This document shows positions 44,473-57,600 of a DNA stretch of 64,000 bases, piece after piece (the stretch's first letter is position 1; every line of letters starts with the position of its first letter). Source of the stretch: Bolinopsis microptera (Eukaryota; Ctenophora; Tentaculata; Lobata; Bolinopsidae); contig NC_087077.1 in the NCBI RefSeq assembly GCF_026151205.1, positions 7,307,983 through 7,371,982 of the forward strand, read 5' to 3'. The notes under the pieces are model-generated. The model was not told the DNA's origin and made no database searches. It was given only the letters and a program-made list of their open reading frames with translations. A program made the translations under genes and the position numbers.

Positions 44473-45448
44473 TTTAAGAAAACAACAATTTAAGAAAACA
44501 ACAATTTTATTTAGTATCAATTAAAGCAAACATAAATATATTTTATATATAACTAGCAGGACCTTTTTACCAGATATCTTAGGGGACTTGGAGTAGCAAG
44601 AGAATGGATAGAAGGTATATACCTAATACAAAAATACGTCAAAAAGAATCCAGGGTGATACAGGATCGGAGAGTGCAGACCGTAAAGTTTACGCACCCAC
44701 CCTTGCCTCCTAAATTCTTGGTTGGGTAGGCATTTATGCGAACTTGGTCGTTTATACTCCAAGTCCCTTTGTTAAAAAATTAATAAAATTTATCTCAGGA
44801 GTTAACTTCATTCAACAATAATAATATCAATATCAATTTATCGCATAAATTTAACTATCGAATACAGGTTTGATTATCGAATATAGGTTCGATTATCAAA
44901 TATAGGTTCGATCTGATATAAATTTGTAAAATAAAATATTTAATTATTAAAAACATTACATCAAGTGGTTAAAAATGGATCTGAAAGCTTATCAGCTTAT
45001 AGTTCAATCATGATAGTGATATTAGGTGTGTGCTGCTGCATGTGCAATTTAATTACTGCAATTTAAAATTGGATGGAGTCCAGGTATCTTTTAAGTCAGC
45101 TGCCTGTGATTGTACTAATAGTGCTTTGGTTCTCAATTTTATCAAGTTAATGGAAGTTTCTAGGCAATTGCTTGAAGTTAAAATTTTTTTATGAACTGTG
45201 TTCCAAAGCTTGGCTGCATTAAACAAAAAGGTATTTGATTTATTTAGAAGAATAACAGTTAGACTCGTTGCACGGTTTGAAATGTTGATGGCCTCATAAA
45301 GGGAGTAGGGGCAGTGGTACTTGATAATCTTAGAGAATTCTAAAATGCAGTGATATTTGTACAAGTTTTGAGCCGTTAGAATTTTTAGTCTATTAAAAAT
45401 GGGTTTTGTATGCTCCTTTTCAAAGTGTTTATGGTCTAATTTTTGCAT
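44473..45448 (-). pseudogene. Second copy of the CR1/Jockey-type LINE 3' end
   Basis: Coding from 45448 to 45053 is nearly identical to the C-terminal 131 residues of the LINE at 33108 (starting MQKLDHKHFEKEHTKPIFN). It is followed by the same 3' UTR and the same terminal repeats (AAGAAAACAACAATT on the plus strand, twice). It is strongly 5'-truncated, as expected for target-primed integration. Junctions: 45448 against AT-rich DNA; tail at about 44473. Confidence 0.85.
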
Positions 45449-45635
45449 AATATATATTTAGTATTAAACAATTCAGTAAGTTATCTTTTCATGTAAACTA
45501 AACTTTTTTGATCAGCCGTGAGCTGAACCAGTGTTGCAAAGTAAAAATTGTGTATTTTTGTACATTTCTAGTGTAAATTAATTTATTAATTAATATCTGT
45601 ATGGGGTGGGGCAGCGAAGCAACGTATAAGCTCAT

Positions 45636-46120
45636 TATTTACTGCTCAGAAGTACTGTCTCAGAGTACTATTTGGTGATAGACTGGCGTACCTTGATAAG
45701 TTTAAGACTTGTGCACGTACTAGGCCTATAGGACACCAGAAACTAGACCAAAAATTCTTCATAAAACAGCACACCAAACCGATATTCAAGCATAATAATA
45801 TTCTAGCTGTACAAAATCTATATACATACCACAGTTACCTGGAGCTCTACAAGATAATGAAATTCCGTGCTCCAATATCCTTACATGAGGGTTACACATG
45901 TTCATCAAGGAAACCCTGCCTTCTAATCTGTCAGGCAGACCCACCTGACAATCACAACACTAGATCAACCAAAATTTTTAACATTTAAACCCAAAGTTCA
46001 GAATGACTGATTTTACTACTAGTGTAATGTGCTTGCGAGGAAAGCTAAAACGTGCGCTACTAGCTAATCAACATAACCAGGCCCTGCTTGATTGGACCGT
46101 AAAAGACTTTGACTGCACAA
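45636..46120 (+). pseudogene. Diverged LINE C-terminal fragment, opposite orientation
   Basis: Reads AQKYCLRVLFGDRLAYLDKF, CARTRPIGHQKLDQKFFIKQ, HTKPIFKHNNILAVQNLYTY, and later LRGKLKRALLANQHNQ. These are clearly homologous to the C-terminal part of the LINE at 33108-34608 but much more diverged than the 44473 copy. Stops and frameshifts are present (for example near 45989). Confidence 0.8.
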
Positions 46121-46140
46121 ATATTATTTTCCAAACATTA

Positions 46141-47666
46141 TAACTGGCTGGTCACACACATCTAAATTAAATTACCCTAGGCTACTGTTTTCCAAGTCTT
46201 GTCCTGTGAGTAAAGTATGTGTGAGAAAGTTTTAATAAAATGAATGTATATTTTTGAATTTTTAAATTTTAATTTGAGAATGAAGTATAAAGAAATTTTT
46301 AATTAGCATTGTATAGTTTAAAATATTTATAGCTTATTATAACCATTGATAAATTTAAGCCATAATCTTTCGCCTGCTCTCCAATATCCACCTTGAAGGT
46401 GCATTTTTAATCCTTGAACTACACAATATAAAATCAAACATGTTTTAGTGTAGACTTTTTGTCACAACAAGACTGCAACCTAGATAGTAAAAACTTTAAA
46501 CAGAACCCCTAATGTCTGCTAACAATTTTTCTTATAGTCCTAATTTGAGCCTTGTCTCTAAAAACTTAACTGAACTAGCGTTTTGGTGTGTGCAAAAGCT
46601 CCCAGGCACGCGCATTCCTTGCCCCGTTAGTAACCTGTCCTTCCAAAACCAAACAAGCAGTCAAGGACAAAAAGTCATACACCAAATGGGCATTATATTT
46701 TATGAATTGTTTTACATCTTTTATTCTGTAAAATGTGCTAAAATTAAATTTCTTGTTTCATTGAAATTTCTTGTTTCATTGAATTAATTTATCACTTGTA
46801 CAGCACATATCACAAATTATTTTATTATAGTAAAACCACTCTGTGAAATGGTTATTTTGACTTTAAATATTTGAACTAAATATGAATCGATTGTGGGTAT
46901 AAAATAAAATTTTGTTTTATTAAAATTTTGTTTTATTGTCGATACCGTGAGATACCTCAAATATTTTACAAAAAGAAACAGAAAATAGAGAAAATACAAT
47001 TTTGTTGAGAAAATCATCCCTCATAACTCTTCTCCTTGTGGATCAGGTTGAAGGAGACACTTGATATAGGGCGGTCCATGCCTTATTTGCCTTCCCATTA
47101 CCGCAACTATCACACTCATGATATCCATGCTCAGGTGTCCTGATGTTACATCACCTGGCTGTATTCTTCCCTTGTCTTGGTATAGCTATCAAATCAGTAA
47201 GTATCCTAACGAAACGCTTGGCCTCAGGTTCCCTGCTATCCTCAATTCGTGAAGGCATCCCCAATAATTCACTAGTCCCAGGCTCAAATCCCTGTTCCTT
47301 AAAGGTCCTATGCTATCGACCATGCAAGATTTAATGGACATTTCACTTGCATCTTTTCACAAAATTAAGATCTATAAGAACAAACAAAAAATCATTATTA
47401 CTCAACTACCAGGCCAAGGGTGAAGGTTCAACGAATGGCTGAGCTCCATTAATGTAGTAGATAACTTCTAAATAATGCATAACATTTAAAAGCATCTCAC
47501 GCTTCGTGCTCCTCAAAATGATGTGGCCTGCTCGCTCACTTTTAAACATGAATATGGAAAAATATACAAGCTTCAACAAGCTGCAACGTGTATGCTAATA
47601 CATCTTTCGTCTAAACTTTTCTTTGAAAAGTGTGCCCCCAGGGAATTATTTTAACAATTACTTGTA
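46141..47666. other. Non-coding stretch, nothing recognised
   Basis: AT-rich; the 91-codon open frame at 46512-46787 has no recognisable features. No repeats with clear ends were seen. Confidence 0.45.
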
Positions 47667-47668
47667 TA

Positions 47669-50422
47669 TGGACACGTTTTTTTTAAGTGTGGTGAGTTGC
47701 TGATTTCACCTTTTTCAAAGTAGAGTGCACAAAATGAGGAAAAAGTCGCAATGCTTTTTAAAGTGCAACCATACATTTGTACATACGATGAAGTGAAAAT
47801 ATTCAGCAGTTGTGATTTGAAAAAACGAAGTGCCAGGCTCAAGCAGAATATGACTTATGAGCAATTAAACTGAGTGCCAAAAATCAGCAAACCATTTTAA
47901 CCTCCTATTGACTAATTCCATTGATTTCGCCATATTTTGCTCAAATATTGTTCACATAACACTAGTAGATTGGAGCGAGTAACTGTTTTCAGCATTTTAG
48001 TCATTATTAGCTATTCCAGTAAGTGACAGAATCCAGCAAAAAGTCATTTTTATATGTAGTAGTAGTAGTAGTAGTAAACCCGCGATGGGGTGGCATGTGC
48101 CTCAATAAAAATATTACAATCATTTATTATTATATCAATTTATCGTTAAATATTTCAAAAATATCAATAACGTATGGTTGATCCTTCACACTTGGTAAAA
48201 TATATAAAAATAAAGTTAATCTACACTAAAGAATAAATAATCTATATTATATAAATCAACAATATTAACTCCCCATCTTCTTGTAGTCATTTATCAAAGC
48301 GGTAGAAATCCAAGTAATTTTAGTACGCGGTGCGCAAGGAATTTCGTTTTAAAAAATGTGTAGGCAAGATAAGCCTAAGTGTGGCAGTGAAAATTGAAAA
48401 ATAAGTTGCAGAATAAATTGCAGTGACTGACTGTCAAATGCATTATCGCAGTTCATTTATTTGACTGCACTAACGTTTAGGATTCTTACAGCTGTTATAT
48501 TTTGCTAATATTTTGTTTAAAAGTTGTAAAGGACAAAGTTCTTGTCCGTCCACGAAAGGTTTGAATATCTGAATACGACTGCTCTATTGATGGTTCTTGT
48601 CAAAATATTAAAAAGATCAAGGCGTGACTGTGCTATTTTCTGGATAAGATAATGTTTGGTTGTGTCTTTAAACTTATTCTTACATGTCTATGTGCGAGCC
48701 ATCAGCAAAAAGTCACACATGTATCAGCTTTAAATTTATCTTCTTTTAATTGATGAAATAAGTATCGAAATTTTAGTTCTCTTTTTCAGTCACCTTATTG
48801 ACTTTTAGATTGAAGGTGCCATTAATCAGGTAAAAGACGGCTTGAACTCTGTACTGCTTACACTCAATTATGTCCCGAGTGCCCAAATTCAGCATATCAG
48901 TCATATAGATAAATGATGTAAAAAGACAAAAATTGTCTATTTCTTGATCCATGGGTGTACAAGTGTTAGTTTAAGCATCTATTTCGAAAAGTAATGTGTT
49001 CATAAAGGGGTCAAAAACAGATAATAATATTAGAGTGCCACTAATCAGCTGTAGTGACTGCTGCAGCCAGCGTGGGAATTACCAACTATTTTAAGTCAAT
49101 ATCAGCATTATCAATCATCTCAAACCACCAAATTGTTTATGTTGCAGATACGAATCTTAGTTTAGTTATATCCTGAAAATTTAAACAACAAATGTGTCCT
49201 GAAAATCAGTAAAAAGTGACTTATTTGACAGAAATAGTCATTCTTACTGCTAAATGGCACTCCTTTTAGTTCAGAATATTGTTTGAGGGAGCGGTGTGCC
49301 TTTTTTGTTTAATGTGGCACAATTTTGTTGCACTGTGTGCCATTATTCAGCTTAAAATTACTTCTTTTTCTAGGCATATACCAATGGTAAATCACATAAA
49401 ATTTGTGCTTTGTAAGCAGTGTTGTGATAACCTGCTATAACTAACTTAAAACTGGCACAATGAACTTCAAACATCAATAGTATGTCCCAAATTTCCATGA
49501 TGAACATGATATTCTTGTCAGAAATCTACTTTATCGTGCCAATAATCAGCAAAAAGTCATTTCTATGAAGATTTTAAGCTAAAAATATTATTTTTAAAAT
49601 GACTTTTTGCTGAATTAGAACACACAATATCGTTAGATTTTGTAAAGGATTATCTTGATGAACCTGCTTATGCTGTCAGACATCAATTGTATAGTGCCAA
49701 TATTCAGCAAAGAGTCATTTCTTTCGAATTTTTAATCGTGATGAATTTGACCTAAAAATTACTTTTTACTGAAAACTGACACACTCTTAAGTTGATTTTC
49801 GAACAGAATGCTGTTGAGCAGACTTAATCTCGACAGTACGATTAAAAAACGTTCTAATTTGTTGCTGTCTAGCTACTGCAATGTGAAAAAACTAAATTGT
49901 AATTTTGTGAGTGAATTTTTACTGAATACAGGCAAACAATAGGTTTTTCCTAGGTTACATTATTACAGACCAACATTTCTTGAAAGTTGTTACAGTTCAT
50001 TCACAAGCTGATCGAAAGTATGGCCATGGGCCTTGCACAACCCCTTCAACCAAACTAGAAATTTTACCAAACAAATGACTTTTTGCTTATTTTGAGCACA
50101 GTTCAAGTATTCCTACCCCAATCCAAATATTCTTTGAATAATTCTGAGACATAATCTGAATTTTGAACAGAAAAGTCGCAAAATTCAGTTTTTTACGGGC
50201 GTTTTAAACATTATAGTCCAAAGTGCTGAAAACTGGCACTACCGTACCTTGGTACTATATTATGACATATTAACTAACTAATGGATTTTCCTTACAGGGG
50301 CAGTTAAGATTGAAGGCATTTCTGTGCAACACTTTCTAGTTACTAGTCATTTTACTTTCATTGTCAAAAGTGTCATGGCACTCAAAGTCATTTTCACCAC
50401 ACTTTAAAAAAAAACGTGTCCA
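47669..50422. mobile_element. 2.75-kb TA-flanked element with an internally reiterated motif
   Basis: The left end TGGACACGTTTTTTTTAAGT followed by GTGGTGA mirrors the right end (TCACCACACTTT, nine A, CGTGTCCA). TA flanks both sides (47667-47668 and 50423-50424). The interior has no transposase. A motif close to GTGCCAATAATCAGCAAAAA followed by GTCATTT recurs whole or in part at least a dozen times in both orientations (for example 47872, 48032, 48697, 49033, 49536, 49690; inverted near 49600, 49760, 50075). It is likely a non-autonomous Tc1/mariner-like element. Confidence 0.75.
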
Positions 50423-50611
50423 TATTATTATAATATTATTCTATAATCTCTTCAGTAAACATTAATCAGTAAACAAAGCTGGTTCCCAATCAATTTCAAA
50501 ATTGAAACAAATCTATATTTGTTTACAATTACATATTTGAGAAAATATTTCTTAAGTCAGACCTTGCTCAATATCTGAAAAGCAGAATTGCCAAGACAAG
50601 TCTATGCTTAA

Positions 50612-51344
50612 GGGGGCTGGGGGGGTCTTCATCAAAATTCTCTCGAAATTGACTTTATAGTTGTTTCTGGTAGAAGGGAATGATATCTACCAGCTGCTTT
50701 TGGTCCCATGGAAAAATATTGTTCCTAGCCGAAATTATCGCCGGTCTAAGGTCAGCGCTTATAATGTGTAATTGTATTGCGCGAGCGATTTTCAATCGCA
50801 AATTCTGAAAATCGAGTCTAAAAATCTATCTTCTCCTACATTTTTTGAGCGATCACCCTGAAACTTTCAGGATATGTTCTAGGGACCATTTAGAAGATTT
50901 GGTCGAGCCAAAATTTTCAGATAGGCCTTTAAAATTTTTTTATTCAATTTTGAAGATCTTGGACCTCGTTTTTTTACGATTTTTTCAGGTCCAAGATTTT
51001 CAAAATTGATTAAAAAATTTTTTAAGGCCTATCTCAAAATTTTGGCTCGATCAAATCTTCTAAATGGTCCCTAGAACATATCCTGAAAGTTTTAGGGTGA
51101 TTGCTCAAAAAATGTAGGAGAAGATAGATTTTTAGACTCGATTTTCAGAATTTGCGAATCTTGAAAATCGCTCGCGCAATACAATTACACATAAGCGCTG
51201 ACCTTGGACCGGCGATAATTTCGGCTAGGAACAATATTTTTCCATGGGACCAAAAGCAGCTGGTAGATATCATTCCCTTCTACCAGAAACAACTATAAAG
51301 TCAATTTCGAGAGAATTTTGATGAAGACCCCCCCCCCGGCCCCC
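50612..51344. mobile_element. 733-bp near-perfect palindrome flanked by TTAA
   Basis: The two halves are reverse complements over almost their whole length. For example, GGTCTTCATCAAAATTCTCT near 50635 is answered by AGAGAATTTTGATGAAGACC near 51310. The halves meet at a ~20-base loop between GGACCT (50961) and AGGTCC (50987). TTAA lies on both sides (50608-50611, 51345-51348), and the ends begin with runs of G/C (GGGGGCTGGGGGG). A piggyBac-type foldback MITE is the simplest reading. It lies ~340 bp upstream of the MARCH-type gene. Confidence 0.9.
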
Positions 51345-51681
51345 TTAATGTAAGCCTACAATAACTAAGCCAAGGTATTATTTGTTATAATTTTTTCTGG
51401 TTCTGGATGAAATATAGTGTGTATAGTGTGTATACAGTGCGCAACTTTTTTTAAAACTTTCTGCCTGCCAGTCTGAGGTGACTTGCAGAAAGTCCTCATA
51501 ATACTCTGTCAACCCTTGTGGGAAATTATTGGTTGCCAGTGTTCACGACTTGTCAGGGATATAATTCCCGGAAAGAATAATTATAATTCACAATGATTGG
51601 GTAAATTATTTTGTTTGACAGCTTTACTATTTCAGACAGGTGAAATGGACTAGCCTGTCGAGTCCCCTTTTCAACTGAAGA

Positions 51682-52389
51682 ATGGGAAGCTCTCCAAAAA
51701 TGCCACTTAAACAAGTCATTGTCAACCCAATTGCCGAACAGAGGAACCAATCAGCCGATATTGAGACAGGTTCTATATCAGAAATCAAGGACAACTCATC
51801 AATAAAATCTGAGAAAATATGCCGAATCTGTCATTGTGGAGTAGAAGATGAGGAATTTATCTCGCCCTGCAAATGTACTGGTTCACTTGGTTTTATACAT
51901 CAGACATGCTTGCAGTCATGGTTAAACATATCTGGGAAATCTAACAAGAAACAGTGTGAACTTTGTCACTACGATTTCAAACTACAGAGTACCCTTAAGC
52001 CATTCCACAAATGGAAGATGTTGAAACTCACTCCATATGAGAGAAAGAAAGTAATTTGTTCTATCGCATTCCATCTTCTTGCTGTTCTCTGTGTAATCTG
52101 GTCTATATGGGTGCTTATGGAAAGGCTCATCGCTGAAGCAAATCAAAATGATATTGGCTGGGCTTTTTGGACAAAAATAGGGGTGGTTTTCATAGGATTT
52201 GTGGGTGGAATTTCATTTATGTATTCTCAATGCAAAATGTATGTGACTTATTTCAATAGATGGAAAGCATCAAATCAGGTTATAGTTGTTCTTGATATGA
52301 ATCACGAATCTCCTATTCCAGATCCTCAGAGTACGAAACAGGTTGATATCTGCAATCAAGAGCAGGCCCAGATTGCAGAAGTTGGCTGA
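51682..52389 (+). CDS. MARCH1/MARCH8-type membrane RING-CH E3 ubiquitin ligase
   Basis: A 235-residue membrane E3 ligase expected in endosomal/plasma membranes, where family members ubiquitinate membrane proteins for endocytosis and lysosomal sorting. The RING-CH (C4HC3) domain has ligands C47, C50, C63, C65, H73, C76, C92 and C95 (CRICHCGVEDEEF, CKCTGSLGFIHQTCLQSW, CELCHYDF). A conserved juxtamembrane stretch (LKPFHKWKMLKLTPYERKK) follows, then TM1 (about 124-146) and TM2 (about 164-182) ending in the conserved MYSQCKMYV. The order, spacing and TM sequence match the MARCH1/8 subgroup, which is somewhat longer at both ends in vertebrates. The ATG at 51682 lies in a reasonable context. A good splice acceptor (CTATTTCAG, about 51629-51637) just upstream suggests a non-coding 5' exon. 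The whole coding region is in one exon here. The tail after TM2 is short, and no tyrosine sorting motif is obvious. Confidence 0.93.
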   Translation: MGSSPKMPLKQVIVNPIAEQRNQSADIETGSISEIKDNSSIKSEKICRICHCGVEDEEFISPCKCTGSLGFIHQTCLQSWLNISGKSNKKQCELCHYDFKLQSTLKPFHKWKMLKLTPYERKKVICSIAFHLLAVLCVIWSIWVLMERLIAEANQNDIGWAFWTKIGVVFIGFVGGISFMYSQCKMYVTYFNRWKASNQVIVVLDMNHESPIPDPQSTKQVDICNQEQAQIAEVG

Positions 52390-53760
52390 AGAACTGGGAT
52401 TCTTTTTAACTGTCGTTCAGATTTTAGTAACAGAGACATCATGCAGTGGCTGGTGTGTTTTCTGCCAGACTGTTTTTCATCCTATCACAGCGAAACAAGG
52501 AAAAGGTACCTATGATGTTACTACCTGATGTGTAATTACCTGATGCTGAAAAAGAGCACTTGAATGAATTTCTTTATGTCATATTATATTTGTACAGGGA
52601 AGCAGAAAGATGGTGTTTCTTTAAGTCGTTAATATTGGTGGGATTAGTCTGGTAACTGCTGGCAAACTTTCCAGTATTATTGTATGGAAAAAAGTACTTC
52701 CCTTAATTTGCTGTCTGTCCAGTAATAAGGATACATGCAACTATGTTCATGTTATCGTGTAAGCTCATCAAGACATGTGTAATCCATGTCAGGGAATGAC
52801 AGAGTAGAAGGTCGTGTTATATTTCTAATTTCACCACAGGAAATGTATAAGGATCGACTAAAGATTATTTTATCAAAGTAGATCCAGTGAATAAGGTCCA
52901 CATCCTGTTTCTAGACTAATTATGTTGCATATGATCAGTTAAGAGCCATGAGCCAACCTTGATGCATACATTCAACTACACAATGAAAAGGCCACAGGTA
53001 TTCAATATTCATGACCTGCCCTAACATGTATGAAAGTAAGAAGAATGAGATTAAATTGTGTGGTTAAGGTTGTAGACCTCGCTTTGTGTTTAAAGATGAA
53101 ATAGTTCTTATTTTCGTAAAGGCAGTCAACAATGATTTATTTTATTCTGGTCGGCATGTTCTAGTTATCTGAGACATGCACTTAAGCTGCCACGGGTTTT
53201 TTGGTGGTTTACAAACTTTTTAGATAAGTGTAGCTTAATTGCCAACACTCCAAACACTGCCAAAAATGCCCAAAAATTTCCACAAGTAGTGGAGAAATGC
53301 AGAAAAGTTCCTTCTTAAATTAGCTGCCGCTGCTGGGTTTTTTTCGATCATTGAACTGCCCCCAGTGTAAAATTTTCTGTTGCTCTGCTAGTTATTCGTG
53401 TAATTGCCTCTGTATATTATTTTTAGTCGTAGAAGTGACATTTATTTTTCTTCAAAATTGTAAAAATATATAGAACTTTAGAATAAAGCTTTCAGAGTGA
53501 CTATTCTGTGTACACATTTTTCAAAAAGTGACATCAATAAAAGAATTTATTTTCATCACAACCAAGTAGATTTATTTGAAGATATAGGGTAGTGTACACA
53601 CACTGTACATAAAAGAGAATTATTTTTGTAGTTGTTGTTATTTCATGTTGCTGTACTAAGCGATTAATTGATATATATTGTATGCTGGATAGAGCTTATT
53701 ATTACCGGGAAATTCAATAAAATGATTATTTACTTTCTATGAACGGAAGATATTAGACTG
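52390..53760 (+). promoter_or_regulatory. Probable 3' UTR with candidate poly(A) signals
   Basis: No further exon is seen after the stop. AATAAA hexamers occur at 53482-53487, 53536-53541 and 53716-53721. Any of them could end the ligase transcript, giving a 3' UTR of about 1.1-1.4 kb. A small open frame at 52343-52528 overlaps the stop and has no features. Confidence 0.4.
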
Positions 53761-54081
53761 TGTCGTTAGATAAATTATGATAGCCTCTATTCAAGATTTT
53801 AAATATTTTTCATTGTCAAAGCTTGTAAATATGGTTCTCTTAGTGTAAATAATGTTTATTTATTTTCGTCTCCTAATGGTAATTTTATTTGCCGATGATC
53901 AAATAAAACGCCATAAAACCCAAAAAATGTCTTTTGACAGTGTTCTTCATTAATTGTAAATTGCAAATAAACGGTAATCAAATCATATGAACTAATAATC
54001 AATCTGGTACGTACACACATTAAATCTCCAGGTGCTAATTATTTAATATCCCAATAATTGCATTGAATTCTATCATACATA

Positions 54082-54656
54082 CAGGGTGGCCCTAAAATAA
54101 CTACCCACACGCAACCCTTTAATTATTATTACTAATTATAAGTTACAGGTATTAACTTCGTGTTCAGAATTTTGGATCTTGCCCAACTCGAGGATCCAGA
54201 TTCCAGAGAATAGTGTTCCCCTGTGTCTTTACTTAAATCTGAAAATCAAGGTTAAACGACATTGAACTTAATTAATAAACCCTGGTTACTATCCGATATT
54301 AGGTTACTATAGTGGTCATGGTAACCTAATCAATCCAGAAATCACCATTAGATCTATACTATAGAGGAGGATTTGCATAATATCCTATACAGTTCACCTA
54401 CAAAAACTCCATACGAAGGTTTCACAGGTACGTTGGAGCGAAGGTTAAGAAAAGTAACGACTTTAAATCTTAAATCACGTCGTTTGTCTTATAATTTAGT
54501 GTAGAAACGATTGTTCAAAATATTAATGTCTTAATCAAGAAACGTCGTAGATAAATTGCTAGAGTTTGTACTTGACTACAATCTTCATCTCTATAGGGTA
54601 AATATCCTTGCAAATTATATCGACAGTCTTATGACTGATATTGGGGGTAGTTAAAT
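54082..54656. mobile_element. Possible degenerate mariner-type MITE
   Basis: The left end CAGGGTGGCCCTAAAATAAC, continuing TACCCACACG, resembles the left terminus of the MITE at 30779 and follows a TA. A possible degenerate right end is GGGGGTAGTTA near 54643-54653. Without a clear right terminal repeat the element call is weak. Confidence 0.35.
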
Positions 54657-57600
54657 CATCAATATATCAACTAGCATGTTTCAATGTGTGAACTGTGAAC
54701 TACAGGGCTCTTGTTTTTAACTTGCAATGTAATGTAATCACTAATCATGCTCGTACCAGTATAGAAATAGGTCCGCGACCTGAGAATAGATAATGTTTCA
54801 TAATATAAAATTTATATGCATGCGTACGAATTCAATCTTTTAATAGCACCAAAATACACATTCTAGTTTAAATATAAATTCATCATCTGTATTCTGTATC
54901 AATTTTGCTGTAACACTAGATAGCCATTAGACACACCGACCGACCAGGTCGTTTCTACACAGCTGTGGAGCAGCGGACCTAAAGAAGCTAAGTAGATATT
55001 AGTGGGTGTTACCTGCATTTAGTGCCGACAGGCTGGAGTGAGCCGTAAGATTAAACCGTAGTATAAGTCAGCTTGTACCCCTGGTCTCAACATTAAAGAA
55101 ACTCAGATCTTGACTTAACGATGTACTTTTAAAAACATACGACATGCACGTATTATAATAACTGATAATGCATGTTAATGTAAAGCTGACGATCTAGAAT
55201 TTTCGTTAGCTCATGGCTTCTTTACATCAAAACTGGCAACATTGCGCTATGATCAATCAGCTTTGTAAAGGAAATCAAGTTATTTAAAAAATTAATTTCC
55301 TGCTAAAAATAGTACCAAATAGTTTTACTTTCCTAGCGGTAAAATATGAGACGTGTCGTTAGTCCTAGTCAAGTATATTGAAACATTGGAATCAGGAAAG
55401 CTTTATTCAGTCTCAAAACATTGAATGTGAAAGTTGTTAAATCATATACAATTTGCCCCTGAGATTACACCGTCTTCTCATTTCGGGGCTGAATTTATTT
55501 CTTATCAGACGTATGGATATTATCTCTGTAGTACATTTTTATAATTCCGTACGTGAGTGAGAGTATTGCTGCTGGATACAAATACCGCAATCAGGGTCAG
55601 TTTCGATCTAGGCTGTGCATAAATACACTTTAATATTCGATAGTATTCTGGGTATATACTGATAATTTTGGGAATATTTCCATACTTCATTTCACTGATT
55701 GCAAATCGAGAGTCACCAAAATGTATATTTTACAGTAGTATACTTTACAGTCTATCTTCAAATTATGTATGAGCGGTTTAAAGAAGACTTAAAAGAAATG
55801 GTTATCAAAGAGGCCCCCCCCCCCCCCTTAAAGAGGGCCAGGGGCTATAAAAAGCGGCTATGATGAGAAATGTGAATATAAGTAACCATATAAGTAACCA
55901 TATATATCAAGTAACCATTTAAGTAACTATCTCAAAGTGACGGAGGGTTTTATACTCATTGTTAGCGTTGGACAATAATCTTCTACCTTAAAAACTAAGG
56001 TTGTTCCAATTTTGTAAAATGGTAACTTTAATTCCAGCACACAGCACAGTGAGCTCTATCATAGTATCATTTATCGTCAACTCCTAACATATTATTATGT
56101 AACTACCGTGATATCATACGACTACATAGCATGCTCGCTTTACTATAAGAAATGTAAGTATTAAGTATACTATAAGTAAAGTCTTTAGATAATATATGCA
56201 TATTATATAAAATATCAACCCTCTTCCCAATGTGAAGATTTTCCGTACAATTCTAACCACCTGCTGTACATCTTGTGCCACACCTGTAATAATTACCTTT
56301 ATATCAAATTATGTGCGCTAAATAAACTGCTGCGTTACAATATGGCTGGAGTTAAACTGTCCAGTATGATACTACATATCAGTTTTATTAAGTTTGTAGT
56401 AAGAAAATAACTTAATTCTGTAGCGTAATTCCTCGTTTTAACAATCTTATACACTATCCCTTGTCTAACTTCAACCCAAACCCTTGCCATTATACTTTAG
56501 CCCTCCTTCCTCAACCACTAAATCAAGCCTGGTTGTTCTGTGGAAAGTGCTGAAATACAAAAAGGGGGATACACAAATCTTATCAAAGATGCCATCAACC
56601 CTGATCAATTTACAGTGACCGCATTTCTCGCTAGAACAAGAAATTTCTAGATTCTTCCCTTGACTTTCAGACAAAGAATGTACTGAAAACCGGAAAATTC
56701 AGGACTGTGAGAAATATGTACAAACGTTATTAAAGTCGTTAAACCTGTTAGAGACGACGCGGACGGTTAATTAACTGTTACCCAGATCCAGAAATTTCCA
56801 GATTCATCCAAATACAAAGAACGCTGAGCGCTACATTTGATCTAGAATCCAGTTACTTTCTAAGAATTTTGCCGTTGAAGGAGCTTGAATTCGAGTAAGA
56901 ACGATTAAAAAATCTGGTTAAACCGGGTTTAACCTGGTTAAACCTGTTACAGATGCTGATTAGATGACCATGCGTGCAGATTCTGTTCCCCATATTTCTC
57001 AATTTAGGTGTAAGGTCATTTTAATTATTTGTCATTTCAAAAATGCATTGATTGCCAAGATTCCAGGAATAATATATAATGTAACCCACGCCAATCACAT
57101 CCTTATATAAATAATCTCAATACGGAAATATAACAGCCTACTTTGGCACTTAATCGGGGTGTTACCCACACCTGGTGATTCAAGTGCTCCAGCCAGCAGA
57201 ATGATATATCTTATCACGTACAACACGGCATTTACAATAATTAGACTCCCTGGATGATCACGAACGCTCTCTCTCCAAATATTTACAAACATTAGCTGGT
57301 CCGCTCTTGGGACTGATCAAATGAACACGTCGCATGTATTTACTAGCTGTGAAACCAGTGTACAGAATCGGTTTACTTCCTACAATCTCACTTCTTCCTT
57401 TTACTTCTTCCTTATAATATCTCGTCCTCGACCTCTACCTTCCTTGAACTTCTTCCGGCTTTCACAATACTTGAATTATTCTTGTGGTGGCTCATCCGGG
57501 TCACCTTCTCCTCATGCTGCATTTATTTATTTGAACACAATGCTGGTTTGAAACTTATTCAAAAAGTAGAGAAGGTATTATTTACTGTTTGGTGATACAT

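Noticed and set aside
54082-54656. Complete mariner-type MITE
   Set aside because: Only the left end is convincing; listed at low confidence as degenerate.
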